NCBI RefSeq assembly: GCF_017744435.1
Contig: NZ_JAGIBG010000045.1
Span: 1 to 61,667 of the forward strand
Direction: 5' to 3'
Source of the DNA: Pseudomonas sp.
Lineage (GTDB): Bacteria > Pseudomonadota > Gammaproteobacteria > Pseudomonadales > Pseudomonadaceae
DNA: 61,667 bases
The translations under genes were made by a program, and so were the position numbers. A model generated the notes under the pieces. That model was not told where the DNA came from. It saw nothing but the letters and a program-made list of their open reading frames with translations, and did no database searches. This document shows, piece after piece, positions 16,960-25,082 of this stretch (positions within the stretch are counted from its first letter, which is position 1; each line of letters opens with the position of its first letter).

Positions 16960-17430
16960 TCAGTAATCATCCAGATCCCGACCACTGAGCAGCCGGCCGA
17001 TCATGTCCATGGGGAAACCGCGGTAGGCAAGAAACCGGGTCTGCTGGGCGCGACTTCGAGGATCCTGGGGGCGAAGCCCGGCGAACTTGCGCTGCCAGGT
17101 ATCCCGCAACAGCGCCGCCCAATCCACTTCGCTTTCACGCAGGGCCTGTTCGATATCACTTCGATTCAGCCCGCGCTGGCCAAGCTCCTCGCGTATACGC
17201 GCAGGACCATAGCCGGAACCGGAACGGTACCGGATGAAACTCTCGAGATAACGGGCTTCGCTAAGCAGCCCTTCTTCGGCGAGCCGATCGAGCGCAGGCT
17301 CGATCAGTTCATCCGAGGCACCGCGCTGACGCAACTTGCGCGTCAGCTCGACGCGACCATGCTCGCGGCGCGCGAGCAGGTCCATGGCTGTCCGCCTGAC
17401 GGCGACGGGGGTGTCGAGTACGGCGGACAT
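16960..17430 (-). CDS. recX: Regulatory protein RecX
   Basis: Binds RecA filaments and limits their extension. The 156-residue protein is all-helical with repeated three-helix units: LLARREHGRVELTRKLRQRG, LDRLAEEGLLSEARYLESFIRYR, and GYGPARIREELGQRGL. It lies directly downstream of recA, 11 bases after its stop, and is co-transcribed with it. The ATG at 17430 is preferred; a TTG at 17445 overlaps the recA end. Confidence 0.95.
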   Translation of the reverse strand: MSAVLDTPVAVRRTAMDLLARREHGRVELTRKLRQRGASDELIEPALDRLAEEGLLSEARYLESFIRYRSGSGYGPARIREELGQRGLNRSDIEQALRESEVDWAALLRDTWQRKFAGLRPQDPRSRAQQTRFLAYRGFPMDMIGRLLSGRDLDDY

Positions 17431-17441
17431 ACCAGCTGCTA

Positions 17442-18509
17442 TCAATAACCGGCGTCGGCGTCAGCCATGTCGTCGGCATCGGCTTCAGCGGCAGCAGCCT
17501 TGCCGGCTTCGGCAACAGCACCGGCCTTGAGCAGCTTCTCGCGAATCTGCTTCTCGATCTCGGCACCAATGGCCGGGTTCTCTGCCAGGTACTTGGCCGC
17601 GTTGGCCTTGCCCTGACCGATCTTGTTGCCTTGGTAGGCGTACCAGGCACCGGACTTCTCCACCAGGCCTTGGGAAACACCCAGGTCGATGATTTCGCCG
17701 TTGCGGTAGATACCCTTGCCGTAGAGGATCTGGAACTCGGCCTGACGGAACGGCGGCGAGACCTTGTTCTTGACGATCTTGACGCGGGTTTCGCTGCCGA
17801 CCACTTCGTCGCCTTCCTTGACCGCGCCGGTACGGCGGATGTCCAGGCGCACCGAGGCGTAGAACTTCAGGGCGTTACCACCAGTGGTGGTTTCCGGGCT
17901 ACCGAACATCACGCCGATTTTCATGCGGATCTGGTTGATGAAGATGACCAGGCAGTTGGCGTTCTTGATGTTACCGGTGATCTTGCGCAGCGCCTGGGAC
18001 ATCAGACGGGCCTGCAGGCCGACGTGCATGTCGCCCATTTCGCCTTCGATCTCGGCCTTCGGCACCAGTGCAGCCACGGAGTCGACGATGATCACGTCAA
18101 CGGCGTTGGAGCGCACCAGCATGTCGGTGATTTCCAGGGCCTGTTCGCCGGTGTCCGGCTGCGAGACCAGCAGGTCGTCGACGTTGACGCCCAGCTTGCC
18201 GGCGTATTCAGGGTCGAGGGCGTGTTCGGCGTCGACGAAGGCGCAAGTTGCACCGTTCTTCTGAGCTTCGGCGATGACCGACAGGGTCAGCGTGGTTTTA
18301 CCCGAGGATTCCGGGCCGTAGATTTCGACGATACGGCCTTTTGGCAGACCGCCGATGCCGAGCGCGATGTCCAGGCCCAGGGAACCGGTGGAAATGGCCG
18401 GGATGCCCTGGCGCTCGTGGTCGCCCATGCGCATGACCGCGCCTTTGCCGAATTGGCGTTCGATTTGACCCAGGGCCGCAGCCAAGGCGCGCTTCTTGTT
18501 GTCGTCCAT
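17442..18509 (-). CDS. recA: Recombinase RecA
   Basis: DNA strand-exchange ATPase and coprotease for LexA-type repressors. The 355-residue protein has the Walker A GPESSGKTT at residues 65-73 and the usual C-terminal acidic tail (DADDMADADAGY). GAGGA lies upstream of the ATG at 18509; the open frame extends to 18626 but would include the LexA box. It is in an operon with recX, and cinA lies upstream. Its product should also trigger autocleavage of the tailocin repressor encoded at 32260-33006. Confidence 0.99.
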   Translation of the reverse strand: MDDNKKRALAAALGQIERQFGKGAVMRMGDHERQGIPAISTGSLGLDIALGIGGLPKGRIVEIYGPESSGKTTLTLSVIAEAQKNGATCAFVDAEHALDPEYAGKLGVNVDDLLVSQPDTGEQALEITDMLVRSNAVDVIIVDSVAALVPKAEIEGEMGDMHVGLQARLMSQALRKITGNIKNANCLVIFINQIRMKIGVMFGSPETTTGGNALKFYASVRLDIRRTGAVKEGDEVVGSETRVKIVKNKVSPPFRQAEFQILYGKGIYRNGEIIDLGVSQGLVEKSGAWYAYQGNKIGQGKANAAKYLAENPAIGAEIEKQIREKLLKAGAVAEAGKAAAAEADADDMADADAGY

Positions 18510-18552
18510 TGAAATCCTCACGTGTTCGACTTGGCCCTGACGGCCGGAATAC

Positions 18553-18568
18553 CTGTATAAGTAGCCAG
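18553..18568. promoter_or_regulatory. LexA box of recA
   Basis: CTGTATAAGTAGCCAG has the CTG-N10-CAG framework of the gamma-proteobacterial SOS box, with the left half matching CTGTATA exactly. It lies 43 bases upstream of the recA start. Confidence 0.88.
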
Positions 18569-18612
18569 TATTATTCCACAGGCTGGCGCGCGCGCAAACC
18601 CCTGTCGTCGAT

Positions 18613-19095
18613 TTACTCGGCGCCAAGCTGTAACAAGCCGTCTAACGCGGCGATCACCGTCTGTCGGCGCACGGCTTCGCGGTCACCGTCGAAGTGCCGG
18701 CGCTCGCTGCTGACGTGATCGCCATCGGCCCAGGCCAGCCAAACGGTCCCGACCGGCTTGGCCGGCGAACCACCGTCCGGCCCCGCCACGCCACTGACGG
18801 CCACGGCAAAGCGTGCACCACTGGCGGCCTGGGCGCCCCGGACCATGGCCTCGACCACCTCCTGGCTGACCGCGCCAACCTCGGCGAACAGCGCCTCGGA
18901 GACGTTCAGCAGACGGGTTTTCTGGGCATTGGAATAGGTCACGTAACCGGCCTCGAACCAGGCCGAGCTGCCGGGCACCCGGGTGATGGCCTCGGCGATG
19001 CCACCGCCAGTGCAGGATTCGGCGGTGGTCACCTGGGCGTTGAAGCGGCGCAGGTGTTCGCCGAGGCGAGTGGCGAGAACGGTGATCGGGTCCAT
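18613..19095 (-). CDS. cinA: CinA-family nicotinamide-nucleotide amidohydrolase (PncC)
   Basis: The 160-residue protein corresponds to the stand-alone C-terminal domain of CinA. It deamidates NMN to nicotinate mononucleotide in pyridine-nucleotide recycling. Visible signatures are TTAESCTGGGIAEAIT (residues 22-37), VTYSNAQKTRLL, and AVAVSGVAGPDGGSPAKPVGTVWLAW. AAGGAG lies seven bases before the ATG at 19095. recA is downstream, and the last tailocin gene ends 58 bases upstream on the same strand. Confidence 0.93.
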   Translation of the reverse strand: MDPITVLATRLGEHLRRFNAQVTTAESCTGGGIAEAITRVPGSSAWFEAGYVTYSNAQKTRLLNVSEALFAEVGAVSQEVVEAMVRGAQAASGARFAVAVSGVAGPDGGSPAKPVGTVWLAWADGDHVSSERRHFDGDREAVRRQTVIAALDGLLQLGAE

Positions 19096-19153
19096 GACGA
19101 GCTCCTTCAAGATTGCGCATTACCCTACCACCCTGACACCGCCACACAAGGGC

Positions 19154-19633
19154 TCAAGGCCGCAAGGCGCGTACATAATCCTGACAAGCCCGCAACGCCA
19201 TCAACCCTCGGTCCCCTTCGTCGGTGATGGCGACAATTCGTCGAGCATGCGCCGGCTCAAGTCCGGCGCGTACGGTTGCATGATCCACGCCGCCGGCGCT
19301 GGCGGCGGCAGACACTGCGCTGCAGACGGCGTCGCGCTCGACCAGGACCGACAGGCGCAGATCGGCAGTAGCCAGGCGATCACGCAGGCGAACCTGAGAC
19401 TGTTGCGCATCGGCAAGCTCCTTGAAATGACGGGTTTCACTTTGTTCCAGGCGCTGTTCGAGGGACTGACGCTGCCCCCGCTCGGCGAGCAGCCGGGTGG
19501 CCTCGGCATCGGCCTGGGCTTGCGCCTGCTGCGCCAGTTGCCGCCCGTAGCGCCAGCCCTGAACCTGCCAAGCCAGCGCGAAGGACAACAGCAACAGCAG
19601 TGCGCCAAGGCCCAGTTGCCAGCGGCTCAACAC
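19154..19633 (-). CDS. Rz-like inner-membrane spanin subunit
   Basis: The 159-residue protein has one N-terminal membrane anchor (residues 7-24, LGLGALLLLLSFALAWQV) and a long helical, Gln/Ala/Glu-rich periplasmic part (about 28-100). This is the layout of Rz i-spanins, which disrupt the outer membrane at the end of lysis. It overlaps the endolysin gene's end by seven bases and is the last gene of the cluster. A candidate Rz1 is embedded in another frame. Confidence 0.82.
   Translation of the reverse strand: MLSRWQLGLGALLLLLSFALAWQVQGWRYGRQLAQQAQAQADAEATRLLAERGQRQSLEQRLEQSETRHFKELADAQQSQVRLRDRLATADLRLSVLVERDAVCSAVSAAASAGGVDHATVRAGLEPAHARRIVAITDEGDRGLMALRACQDYVRALRP
19201..19410 (-). CDS. Candidate embedded Rz1 outer-membrane lipoprotein
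   Basis: A 69-residue frame nested inside the Rz gene in a different register. It starts MRNSLRFACVIAWLLPICAC, a short hydrophobic signal with a possible lipobox (ICA-C), followed by a short proline-containing segment (CLPPPAPAAW). Rz1 genes are typically embedded in or overlap Rz in just this way and encode small Pro-rich lipoproteins. Because high-GC coding sequence often carries spurious frames, this remains a proposal; no clear ribosome site was identified. Confidence 0.5.
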   Translation of the reverse strand: MRNSLRFACVIAWLLPICACRSWSSATPSAAQCLPPPAPAAWIMQPYAPDLSRRMLDELSPSPTKGTEG

Positions 19634-20175
19634 AACACCTCGCGCGCCCGCGCCCAGAGCTTAAGACGATCCTCCAGCCCATTGAGCCCACCATTGATAT
19701 GGCGCGTGATGCGGTTGAACTCGTCGCGGTCAGCCAGGGCATTGAGCCCACGCGAGTGCCAGAACCACGCCGCCGACTCGCAGGCCCAGCGCGGTTGCTC
19801 CAGCAACTGCGGTTGCGCCAGCAGGCGCTCGTCGCCGAACAGCGCACGGCTGCAGGCCTGATAGTTGTTGCGCCCGGTGACCTGGATCAGGCCGCGCCCG
19901 CAGTACAACTGGCCATCGCCATCGGCCTGCGGCGTGTTGCCCAGGCGCAAGGCCAGGCTGCCGGTGTCATAGCGCGCCAGGTAGCGGTCGTTGCCCAGCT
20001 CCTTCACATAGCGGAACTGGCCGGACTCATGGCCGACCTGGGCGATGAACGCTGCCACACGCTTGGGGTTGTCGATTTCCCAGCGTGGCAGGGTGACGTT
20101 CAGTGCCGAAAGAAAAACGCCCGCGACGGGGCGGGCGCTCGGCAGAATCTGTAGCAATTGCGTTTCAGTGAGCAT
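19627..20175 (-). CDS. GH19 chitinase-like endolysin
   Basis: The 182-residue protein is of the lysozyme-like GH19 type and degrades peptidoglycan to release tailocins. The catalytic region is AFIAQVGHESGQFRYVKE (Glu50, with Glu59 a likely second acid), followed by GRGLIQVTGRNNY. No signal peptide is present, so export depends on the holin. The start at 20175 has AAGGAG eight bases upstream; the GTG at 20184 overlaps that site. Confidence 0.9.
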   Translation of the reverse strand: MLTETQLLQILPSARPVAGVFLSALNVTLPRWEIDNPKRVAAFIAQVGHESGQFRYVKELGNDRYLARYDTGSLALRLGNTPQADGDGQLYCGRGLIQVTGRNNYQACSRALFGDERLLAQPQLLEQPRWACESAAWFWHSRGLNALADRDEFNRITRHINGGLNGLEDRLKLWARAREVLC

Positions 20176-20202
20176 GTCTGACACTCCTTCCCTGTATCGT
20201 CC

Positions 20203-21237
20203 TCAAGCCTTGATCGCGGCCTGACGGCGGGGCGCTGCGCCCTTGGCCTGTACCTTGCCCGCCTTGCCGCCGTTGCCCTGCACCGTGGTGCGCCAGCCCG
20301 AGCGGGTGAACACCTGCTCCACCGAATCGATCTGGTATAGCCCGTCGAGGCCATCGACAAAGCCCTGCAGGTCGATGCTGCGCTCGGCGAACAGGTCGGT
20401 GCGCCCGGGCAGGTCGAGGCGCACCTGGGCGGTGCCGCGGTTGAAGCTGGCCAATCGCGCCTTGGCCGCCTGCTCGGCAGCGGCGCGGTTGGGGTACAGG
20501 TGACGGTCGGTGTGCACCGGCCGCTGGCCGTCCGCAGCGCCGTCATTGGCCACCTCGACCGTCATCAGCTCACCGCTGGCAGTGTCCTGGTGACGGGTAC
20601 GCACGGCCTTGCGCGCAGATTTGTCGTCCAGGCGGAAATACCACTGGCTCACATCGCTACGGGCAATAGCGACCACATCCAGGGGTTTGCCGCTGGCGCT
20701 CTGCCCGCCCTGGCGCGGCAGCACCAGCAGCTGGCCGTTGGCGAGCTTGGCGGTGCTGTCGTACTGCAGGGCCAGGCGGGTGATGAAGTTGAAATCCGAT
20801 TCGTTGTACTGATCGACCCGCGGCACCAGGGTGAGCACCGGGCAGATCGCCTGCCAGCCATTGCGTGCGCCGATTTCGGCGACGATGCGCTGCAACGGCA
20901 CGGCCTCCCAGCTGCCGCTGCGGATGGTCCGGCCAGTCCCACGCAGGTCACTGGCCTTGCCACGGATCACCAGGGTGTCGGGCGGGCCGGACAACTCGAC
21001 CTCATCGACGGTGTAACGCCCCAGCCGGGTCAACGGCTGGCCGGTGTACCCCAGATGCACCTCGATCAGCGCGCCGCGCGCGGGTAGCGCCAAGGCGCCA
21101 TCACGCGCGTCGATACGCAATTCGAAGTCGTCCGACTCCATGCCCGGCTTGTCGGTGGTGCGCAGCAACAACAGCCGGTCGTTGATCAGCGCAGTGATGT
21201 CCTTGCCGTCGGCCTGGATGCGAAATTGCGGTTGCAT
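20203..21237 (-). CDS. Tail protein D / baseplate hub (late control D family)
   Basis: The 344-residue protein resembles P2 gpD (Phage_GPD family), the central hub to which the spike attaches. It has beta-rich domains with 'RLGRYTVDEVELSGPPDTLVIRGKASDL' (about residues 70-98) and 'YNESDFNFITRLALQY' (about 144-159), the segment typical of gp27-like hubs. It follows gpX after a four-base gap. Confidence 0.92.
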   Translation of the reverse strand: MQPQFRIQADGKDITALINDRLLLLRTTDKPGMESDDFELRIDARDGALALPARGALIEVHLGYTGQPLTRLGRYTVDEVELSGPPDTLVIRGKASDLRGTGRTIRSGSWEAVPLQRIVAEIGARNGWQAICPVLTLVPRVDQYNESDFNFITRLALQYDSTAKLANGQLLVLPRQGGQSASGKPLDVVAIARSDVSQWYFRLDDKSARKAVRTRHQDTASGELMTVEVANDGAADGQRPVHTDRHLYPNRAAAEQAAKARLASFNRGTAQVRLDLPGRTDLFAERSIDLQGFVDGLDGLYQIDSVEQVFTRSGWRTTVQGNGGKAGKVQAKGAAPRRQAAIKA

Positions 21238-21241
21238 GGCA

Positions 21242-21448
21242 TCAGTCCCACAGCTGTACGACGTTGGCCTGCGCCAGCGCCAACATCGGCAAACGAATCA
21301 TCACCCCGCTGCGAAACGGCTGGGCCTCGTCGGCCAGCCCCTGGTTGGCTTGCAGCACCGCTTCGACACTGCCGTCGAGGTGCCCGTAATAGTGGTGACA
21401 GAGGGTATCGAGCACATCGCCCTCAGACGTTTTGCAGGTCTTGTCCAT
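21242..21448 (-). CDS. Tail protein X (LysM-like)
   Basis: A 68-residue homologue of P2 gpX with a LysM-like fold: TSEGDVLDTLCHHYYGH, then VEAVLQANQGLAD and a RSGVMIRLP end. In R pyocins the equivalent small protein glues baseplate parts together. It overlaps the 3' end of the gpU gene by 26 bases, implying translational coupling. Confidence 0.92.
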   Translation of the reverse strand: MDKTCKTSEGDVLDTLCHHYYGHLDGSVEAVLQANQGLADEAQPFRSGVMIRLPMLALAQANVVQLWD

Positions 21449-22268
21449 AGCTGACGAACTCCAGTGAGAAACCTTGTTTGCGTGGAATGCCGCCGGCCAG
21501 CAAGGCGCCCTGGTCCTCCTCGATGCTGGTCAGGCACCAGGTGCCGAGCACTTCGCCATAACCTGTGGTCAGCGACAGCGGCAGCAGCTGGCGGCCAATG
21601 CCGCGCAGGGCTTGCAACTGGCCGAGGCCACCTTTGAAGCCGGGGAATATCGCGCCGTGGATGCTGATGGTTTCTTCGCCCAGGCTAACGGCCTGCTGGG
21701 CGTTTTCCCGGTTCAGGCGCTCCTGCCCCGCCCAGCGAAAACGCGTTTGCCGGCGCAGCTGGTCGAAGGCGGCGGTGTCGAGGTTGAAGTAGTAAGGCGC
21801 GGCATTGGCCTTCAAGGGTTGCAGCACCAGCAGGTGCGGGAACGGCTTGATCGCTTCTGCCGCCGGCGTGGCCTCGGGCGCGAAGCCAAAGGTCGACAGC
21901 ACGCCCTTGGCCACCGCTTTCACATCGCCGATCACCCGGCGGATGGCCGCGTCGGCCTTGCCCAGGTGCTCGGCAAAGGCATCGACCTGGTCCCGCACCT
22001 TGCGCACCACCTCCAGGGTCTGGTCGTACTTGGCGATCACCTTGTCGACGCGCTGCTTGGCCGAGTCGATGGCGCGCATCGTGCGTTGCAGGCGTTTGCC
22101 GATTTCCGGGCCGATCCATGGCAGGGCTTCGAGTTCGGCGGCTGCCTCCTTGGCGTGGCCTACCGCCTGCTGCATCGGGTCGAGCATGGCGTCGGCACGC
22201 CGACGCCCCTCCTCGCCCGCCTTGACCAGTGCATGCAAGCCGCCTTGCAACTGTTCCAGGTAGGTCAT
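21423..22268 (-). CDS. Tail protein U with long N-terminal helical extension
   Basis: The 281-residue protein's C-terminal half (about 138-281: FPHLLVLQPLKANAAPYYFNLD..., GEVLGTWCLTSIEEDQGALL) matches P2 gpU. The N-terminal ~130 residues are helical, with likely coiled coils (IDSAKQRVDKVIAKYDQTLEVVRKVRDQ), and are absent from the minimal P2 protein. The long form also occurs in R pyocins, where this component links tape measure and hub. Confidence 0.85.
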   Translation of the reverse strand: MTYLEQLQGGLHALVKAGEEGRRRADAMLDPMQQAVGHAKEAAAELEALPWIGPEIGKRLQRTMRAIDSAKQRVDKVIAKYDQTLEVVRKVRDQVDAFAEHLGKADAAIRRVIGDVKAVAKGVLSTFGFAPEATPAAEAIKPFPHLLVLQPLKANAAPYYFNLDTAAFDQLRRQTRFRWAGQERLNRENAQQAVSLGEETISIHGAIFPGFKGGLGQLQALRGIGRQLLPLSLTTGYGEVLGTWCLTSIEEDQGALLAGGIPRKQGFSLEFVSYGQDLQNV

Positions 22269-22277
22269 GAAAACTCC

Positions 22278-24122
22278 TCATACGTAGATGGGATCAGAAA
22301 GCTGTGTAGAGGCATTGCGACTAATCAGCTCTTGCAAGGTGCGTTTCACCATCGCTTCCAGTTGCTGCAGGGTCGCTGGATCATCAAGGCTGCCATTGAC
22401 CGTTACCGGCATGCTGGTGTTGAAGGTGTAATGCTGATCGATCGGCTGTTGGTCCTTGAGTGAGGGAGTAACCGGGGCAGCAGGATCTGGCAGGACAGTC
22501 GATGAAGCAGGAACACGCATGGGTAATGGACGTTCATCCCTTTCTTCACTCGGCTCTACAGATGCAGCAGGCCGTAGCAGCGACACGGGCGCCAACGGCT
22601 GCTGCCTTGCTGTCTCAGGCTGACGCGCGGCGGACTGTACCAACAGCCGCCTGGTGATCCGGGCGCCGACCTGCTCATCGACCGACTCCCCTGTCGGCCG
22701 GGGAGTGACCGAATGCTTGAGTGGATCCAGCAGTGACACCTGAGGCAATGGGCGCCGTGACACCTGCTGTTGGCGCTCCGCAACCGGTGATGACAGAAGG
22801 CGCCTGCCGATGGTCGTGCCCAGTTGAAGTTCGAAGAAGGAGTGGTTCGGTATGGGTGTGACCGGCTGCTTTGCAGGATCAAGAAGAGAAATGGGGGCTA
22901 AAGACTTGCGGGCCACCTCATCCTTGGTCAGGCTCCTGACTATCCACCCACCCACTTCGCTTCCGGCCTTGTCACCGATTGCCGATCCAACGGTCATTCC
23001 GATAGAAGGGTCAACGAAGGGCAAGAATCGTTTAATGACCAGGCCACCTGCAATCGAGCCGACCGCGCCACCAACCGCTCCGCCATACCCTTTTGCCGCT
23101 TCTTCTGCCGTGGTTGCGGTCAGGTAGGTATGGCCCGCCTTGAGGGCCGCCTCCAGCAAGACATTCTTCCCTTCGGACTTGAGAAGCTCGCCAACCGTCC
23201 TCCAGGGTGTCGGAGGCTTGCCGATATCGGTAGGCGATGGACCTGCGTCTGCGCCGAGCGGATAAGGCTCATTGGCTGCCGGGCGCCCCTTCCCTAACCA
23301 TCCCTTGAACTGCCTCATACTCAGCGCCGGTAGACGCCGACCGACATCTTGAATACCTGTAACCGAGCCGAGACTTACACCGGCCAGCATGTCCAGCCCC
23401 AGTTTCCCCCACGAGTCGGTATCCTCCGTCCGGGGCGCAATGGTTGCAGTAACAGCCCTTTCACCTGACGCATCCTGAGCAGGATCAGACGCCAGGTATT
23501 TACCGGCTGCCGCACCTGCCTTGTCTCCGAAGAAACCACCCAGCACCTTGCCATACCCGACGTTCTTGCCTGCATATTTGCTCAAGGCTGCACCCAAAGC
23601 GCTCCCGGCAAGCCCTCCAGCGGCGCCTCCCAAGCCCTCTCCCCACTCCTGGGCTGTCGACGCGGTCGCAGCGGTAGTGCCGACTTTCACTATCGCCTCC
23701 AGCCTGCTAGCCCGAAAGGCCGTCTTACCTGCTTCGAGTACTTGCTTGCCGCGATGCAGCCCACGGTCACCCGGGTCAATCGAAGGAGTCGCATCAGCAC
23801 CAAGTGGGTATTCGTCGATTGTGGTGGACGGGGACCGTCCAACTGGACCAGCCCTGATCGAGAACTGGTCGGCCGCAGCCCCCACTCGGACCTTGCTATC
23901 CTCCTTTGATGCTTCATCAGCCGCACCATCGACAGGCTGAGCACTCGGCAGAATTGCCACCTCGGTCTCCGTATGTTGAGGCGGTCCTTGCCTCATTGCC
24001 TGCAGAACGCGCCCAAGTACCCGGTTCTGATGACTGAACACTTGGGTCAGGCTGACTTGATCGCGCTCAGGATCGGAGCGCGGCTGTTGCAATACATGCG
24101 TCGCCGCAGATCTGTCCGCCAT
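22278..24122 (-). CDS. Tape measure protein with internal duplications
   Basis: The 614-residue protein sits in the tape-measure position between gpE/E' and gpU and sets tail length. A segment is duplicated: residues about 104-213 (EYPLGADATPS...GKVLGGFFGDKAGAAAGKYL) correspond to about 286-398 (PYPLGADAGPS...GMTVGSAIGDKAGSEVGGWI), each with a Gly/Ala-rich hydrophobic stretch. A second motif recurs at about 408, 459 and 510 (LAPISLLDP, LPQVSLLDP, LAPVSLLRP). AAGGGAG lies upstream of the start. Assignment rests mainly on position and the hydrophobic Gly-rich segments. Confidence 0.78.
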   Translation of the reverse strand: MADRSAATHVLQQPRSDPERDQVSLTQVFSHQNRVLGRVLQAMRQGPPQHTETEVAILPSAQPVDGAADEASKEDSKVRVGAAADQFSIRAGPVGRSPSTTIDEYPLGADATPSIDPGDRGLHRGKQVLEAGKTAFRASRLEAIVKVGTTAATASTAQEWGEGLGGAAGGLAGSALGAALSKYAGKNVGYGKVLGGFFGDKAGAAAGKYLASDPAQDASGERAVTATIAPRTEDTDSWGKLGLDMLAGVSLGSVTGIQDVGRRLPALSMRQFKGWLGKGRPAANEPYPLGADAGPSPTDIGKPPTPWRTVGELLKSEGKNVLLEAALKAGHTYLTATTAEEAAKGYGGAVGGAVGSIAGGLVIKRFLPFVDPSIGMTVGSAIGDKAGSEVGGWIVRSLTKDEVARKSLAPISLLDPAKQPVTPIPNHSFFELQLGTTIGRRLLSSPVAERQQQVSRRPLPQVSLLDPLKHSVTPRPTGESVDEQVGARITRRLLVQSAARQPETARQQPLAPVSLLRPAASVEPSEERDERPLPMRVPASSTVLPDPAAPVTPSLKDQQPIDQHYTFNTSMPVTVNGSLDDPATLQQLEAMVKRTLQELISRNASTQLSDPIYV

Positions 24123-24134
24123 CCTTATCTCCCT

Positions 24135-24549
24135 TTACTCGGTGAGCCACCAGACCATGTCGCCATACGACATGGTCATGATTTCGCTCGCGGAAAAGTT
24201 CAGTTCCTTAGCCAGCCGCCTGGCGGCGGCCTTCTGCCGGGCCGGGTCAAAGTTCGTCGTCCTGCACCAGGCGAAAATAGCCACTCTGCAAACGGCTATA
24301 GTCCTTCAGGGCAAGGCCTTCGAGGTCCTTGATACCGACCTCGGCCAGCGACGCGAACAGGTTCAGCTCGCGCTGCTCGTCGTCGACGCCGCCACCGGCC
24401 TGGGCATTGCGGATATCGCGCACGGTCGGTGCGCGCAGCGACAGGCTGTCGACCTGCACACCGTTGGCTTCGCTGGGTCGCGACAGTCGTACGCTGACGC
24501 GGTCGGCACTCAGGGTCAGCCACTGTGGCTGCTTTTTCGCTTGAGCCAT
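24135..24549 (-). CDS. gpE-E' fusion, predicted +1 programmed frameshift product
   Basis: After the gpE stop, the frame offset by +1 encodes 37 residues to a TAA at 24135. They read DPARQKAAARRLAKELNF and then SASEIMTMSYGDMVWWLTE, the recognisable GpE' family motif of P2-like tails, with no start codon of its own before the motif. Joining the frames requires reading CTT (24252-24250), skipping one T, then GAC. CTT TGA C is the slippery core used by bacterial prfB for +1 shifting. The fusion would be 137 residues and acts as tape-measure chaperone (family knowledge). The frameshift is inferred. Confidence 0.72.
24247..24549 (-). CDS. Tail assembly protein gpE
   Basis: The 100-residue protein is a short tail-assembly chaperone of the P2 gpE / TAC type ('LSLRAPTVRDIRNAQ', then 'SLAEVGIKDLEGLALKDYSRLQSGYFRL'). 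The start at 24549 (MAQAKKQPQW) lies 11 bases after the tube gene; the frame extends upstream into that gene. It ends DDEL-TGA, where the frame with the E' extension begins. Confidence 0.88.
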   Translation of the reverse strand: MAQAKKQPQWLTLSADRVSVRLSRPSEANGVQVDSLSLRAPTVRDIRNAQAGGGVDDEQRELNLFASLAEVGIKDLEGLALKDYSRLQSGYFRLVQDDEL

Positions 24550-24559
24550 GGTCGCCCCC

Positions 24560-25069
24560 TTACAAGCCGAGCGCGGCGCGCTGGGCGGCCAGTTGATCAA
24601 CGCCATCGATCACGCGCTTCATGCCCAGTGCGTCGATCTCGTAGAGCAGGCGACCGTCGACTTCCAGCTTGTAGTAGCTCAGGCCGACGCTGTGCTTGAT
24701 CTCGGCCTTGTCGCCAGACTTCCAGTCACCCATGTCGATTTCCTTGAGAGTGCCGCGCAGGGTCACCACCACCGGGGTGATGTTGCCCTTGAGGCCCTTG
24801 AAAGCGCCGCGGAAGGTGCCGTTGAAGCCGCTGCCATCGGCCAGGCCGAAGAATTTCAGCGCTTCACGGCGCACGCCGGTGGTGGTGAAGGCCGCTTCCT
24901 GCTTCTCCATGCCCAGGTCCATCTCGACCGGCATGTCCATGCCGCCGGGGCGGTGTTCTTCCATCTTCAGGGTGAGTTTGGGCAGGGTCAGGCTGGGTAC
25001 ATCGCCCTGGAAGCTGACGCCATCGACGAACAGGTTCAGGTTGGCCAGGGTTTCGGGAATCATTGCCAT
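24560..25069 (-). CDS. Major tail tube protein FII
   Basis: The 169-residue protein is a homologue of P2 FII (Phage_tube family), the subunit of the inner tube. It has 'PETLANLNLFVDGVSFQGDVPSLTLPKL' at the N-terminus, 'GGMDMPVEMDLGMEK', and a central beta-rich domain with 'NITPVVVTLRGTLKEIDMGDWKSG'. It lies 13 bases after the sheath gene and is presumably highly expressed with it. Confidence 0.95.
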   Translation of the reverse strand: MAMIPETLANLNLFVDGVSFQGDVPSLTLPKLTLKMEEHRPGGMDMPVEMDLGMEKQEAAFTTTGVRREALKFFGLADGSGFNGTFRGAFKGLKGNITPVVVTLRGTLKEIDMGDWKSGDKAEIKHSVGLSYYKLEVDGRLLYEIDALGMKRVIDGVDQLAAQRAALGL

Positions 25070-25082
25070 GTAAGTGCGCTCC

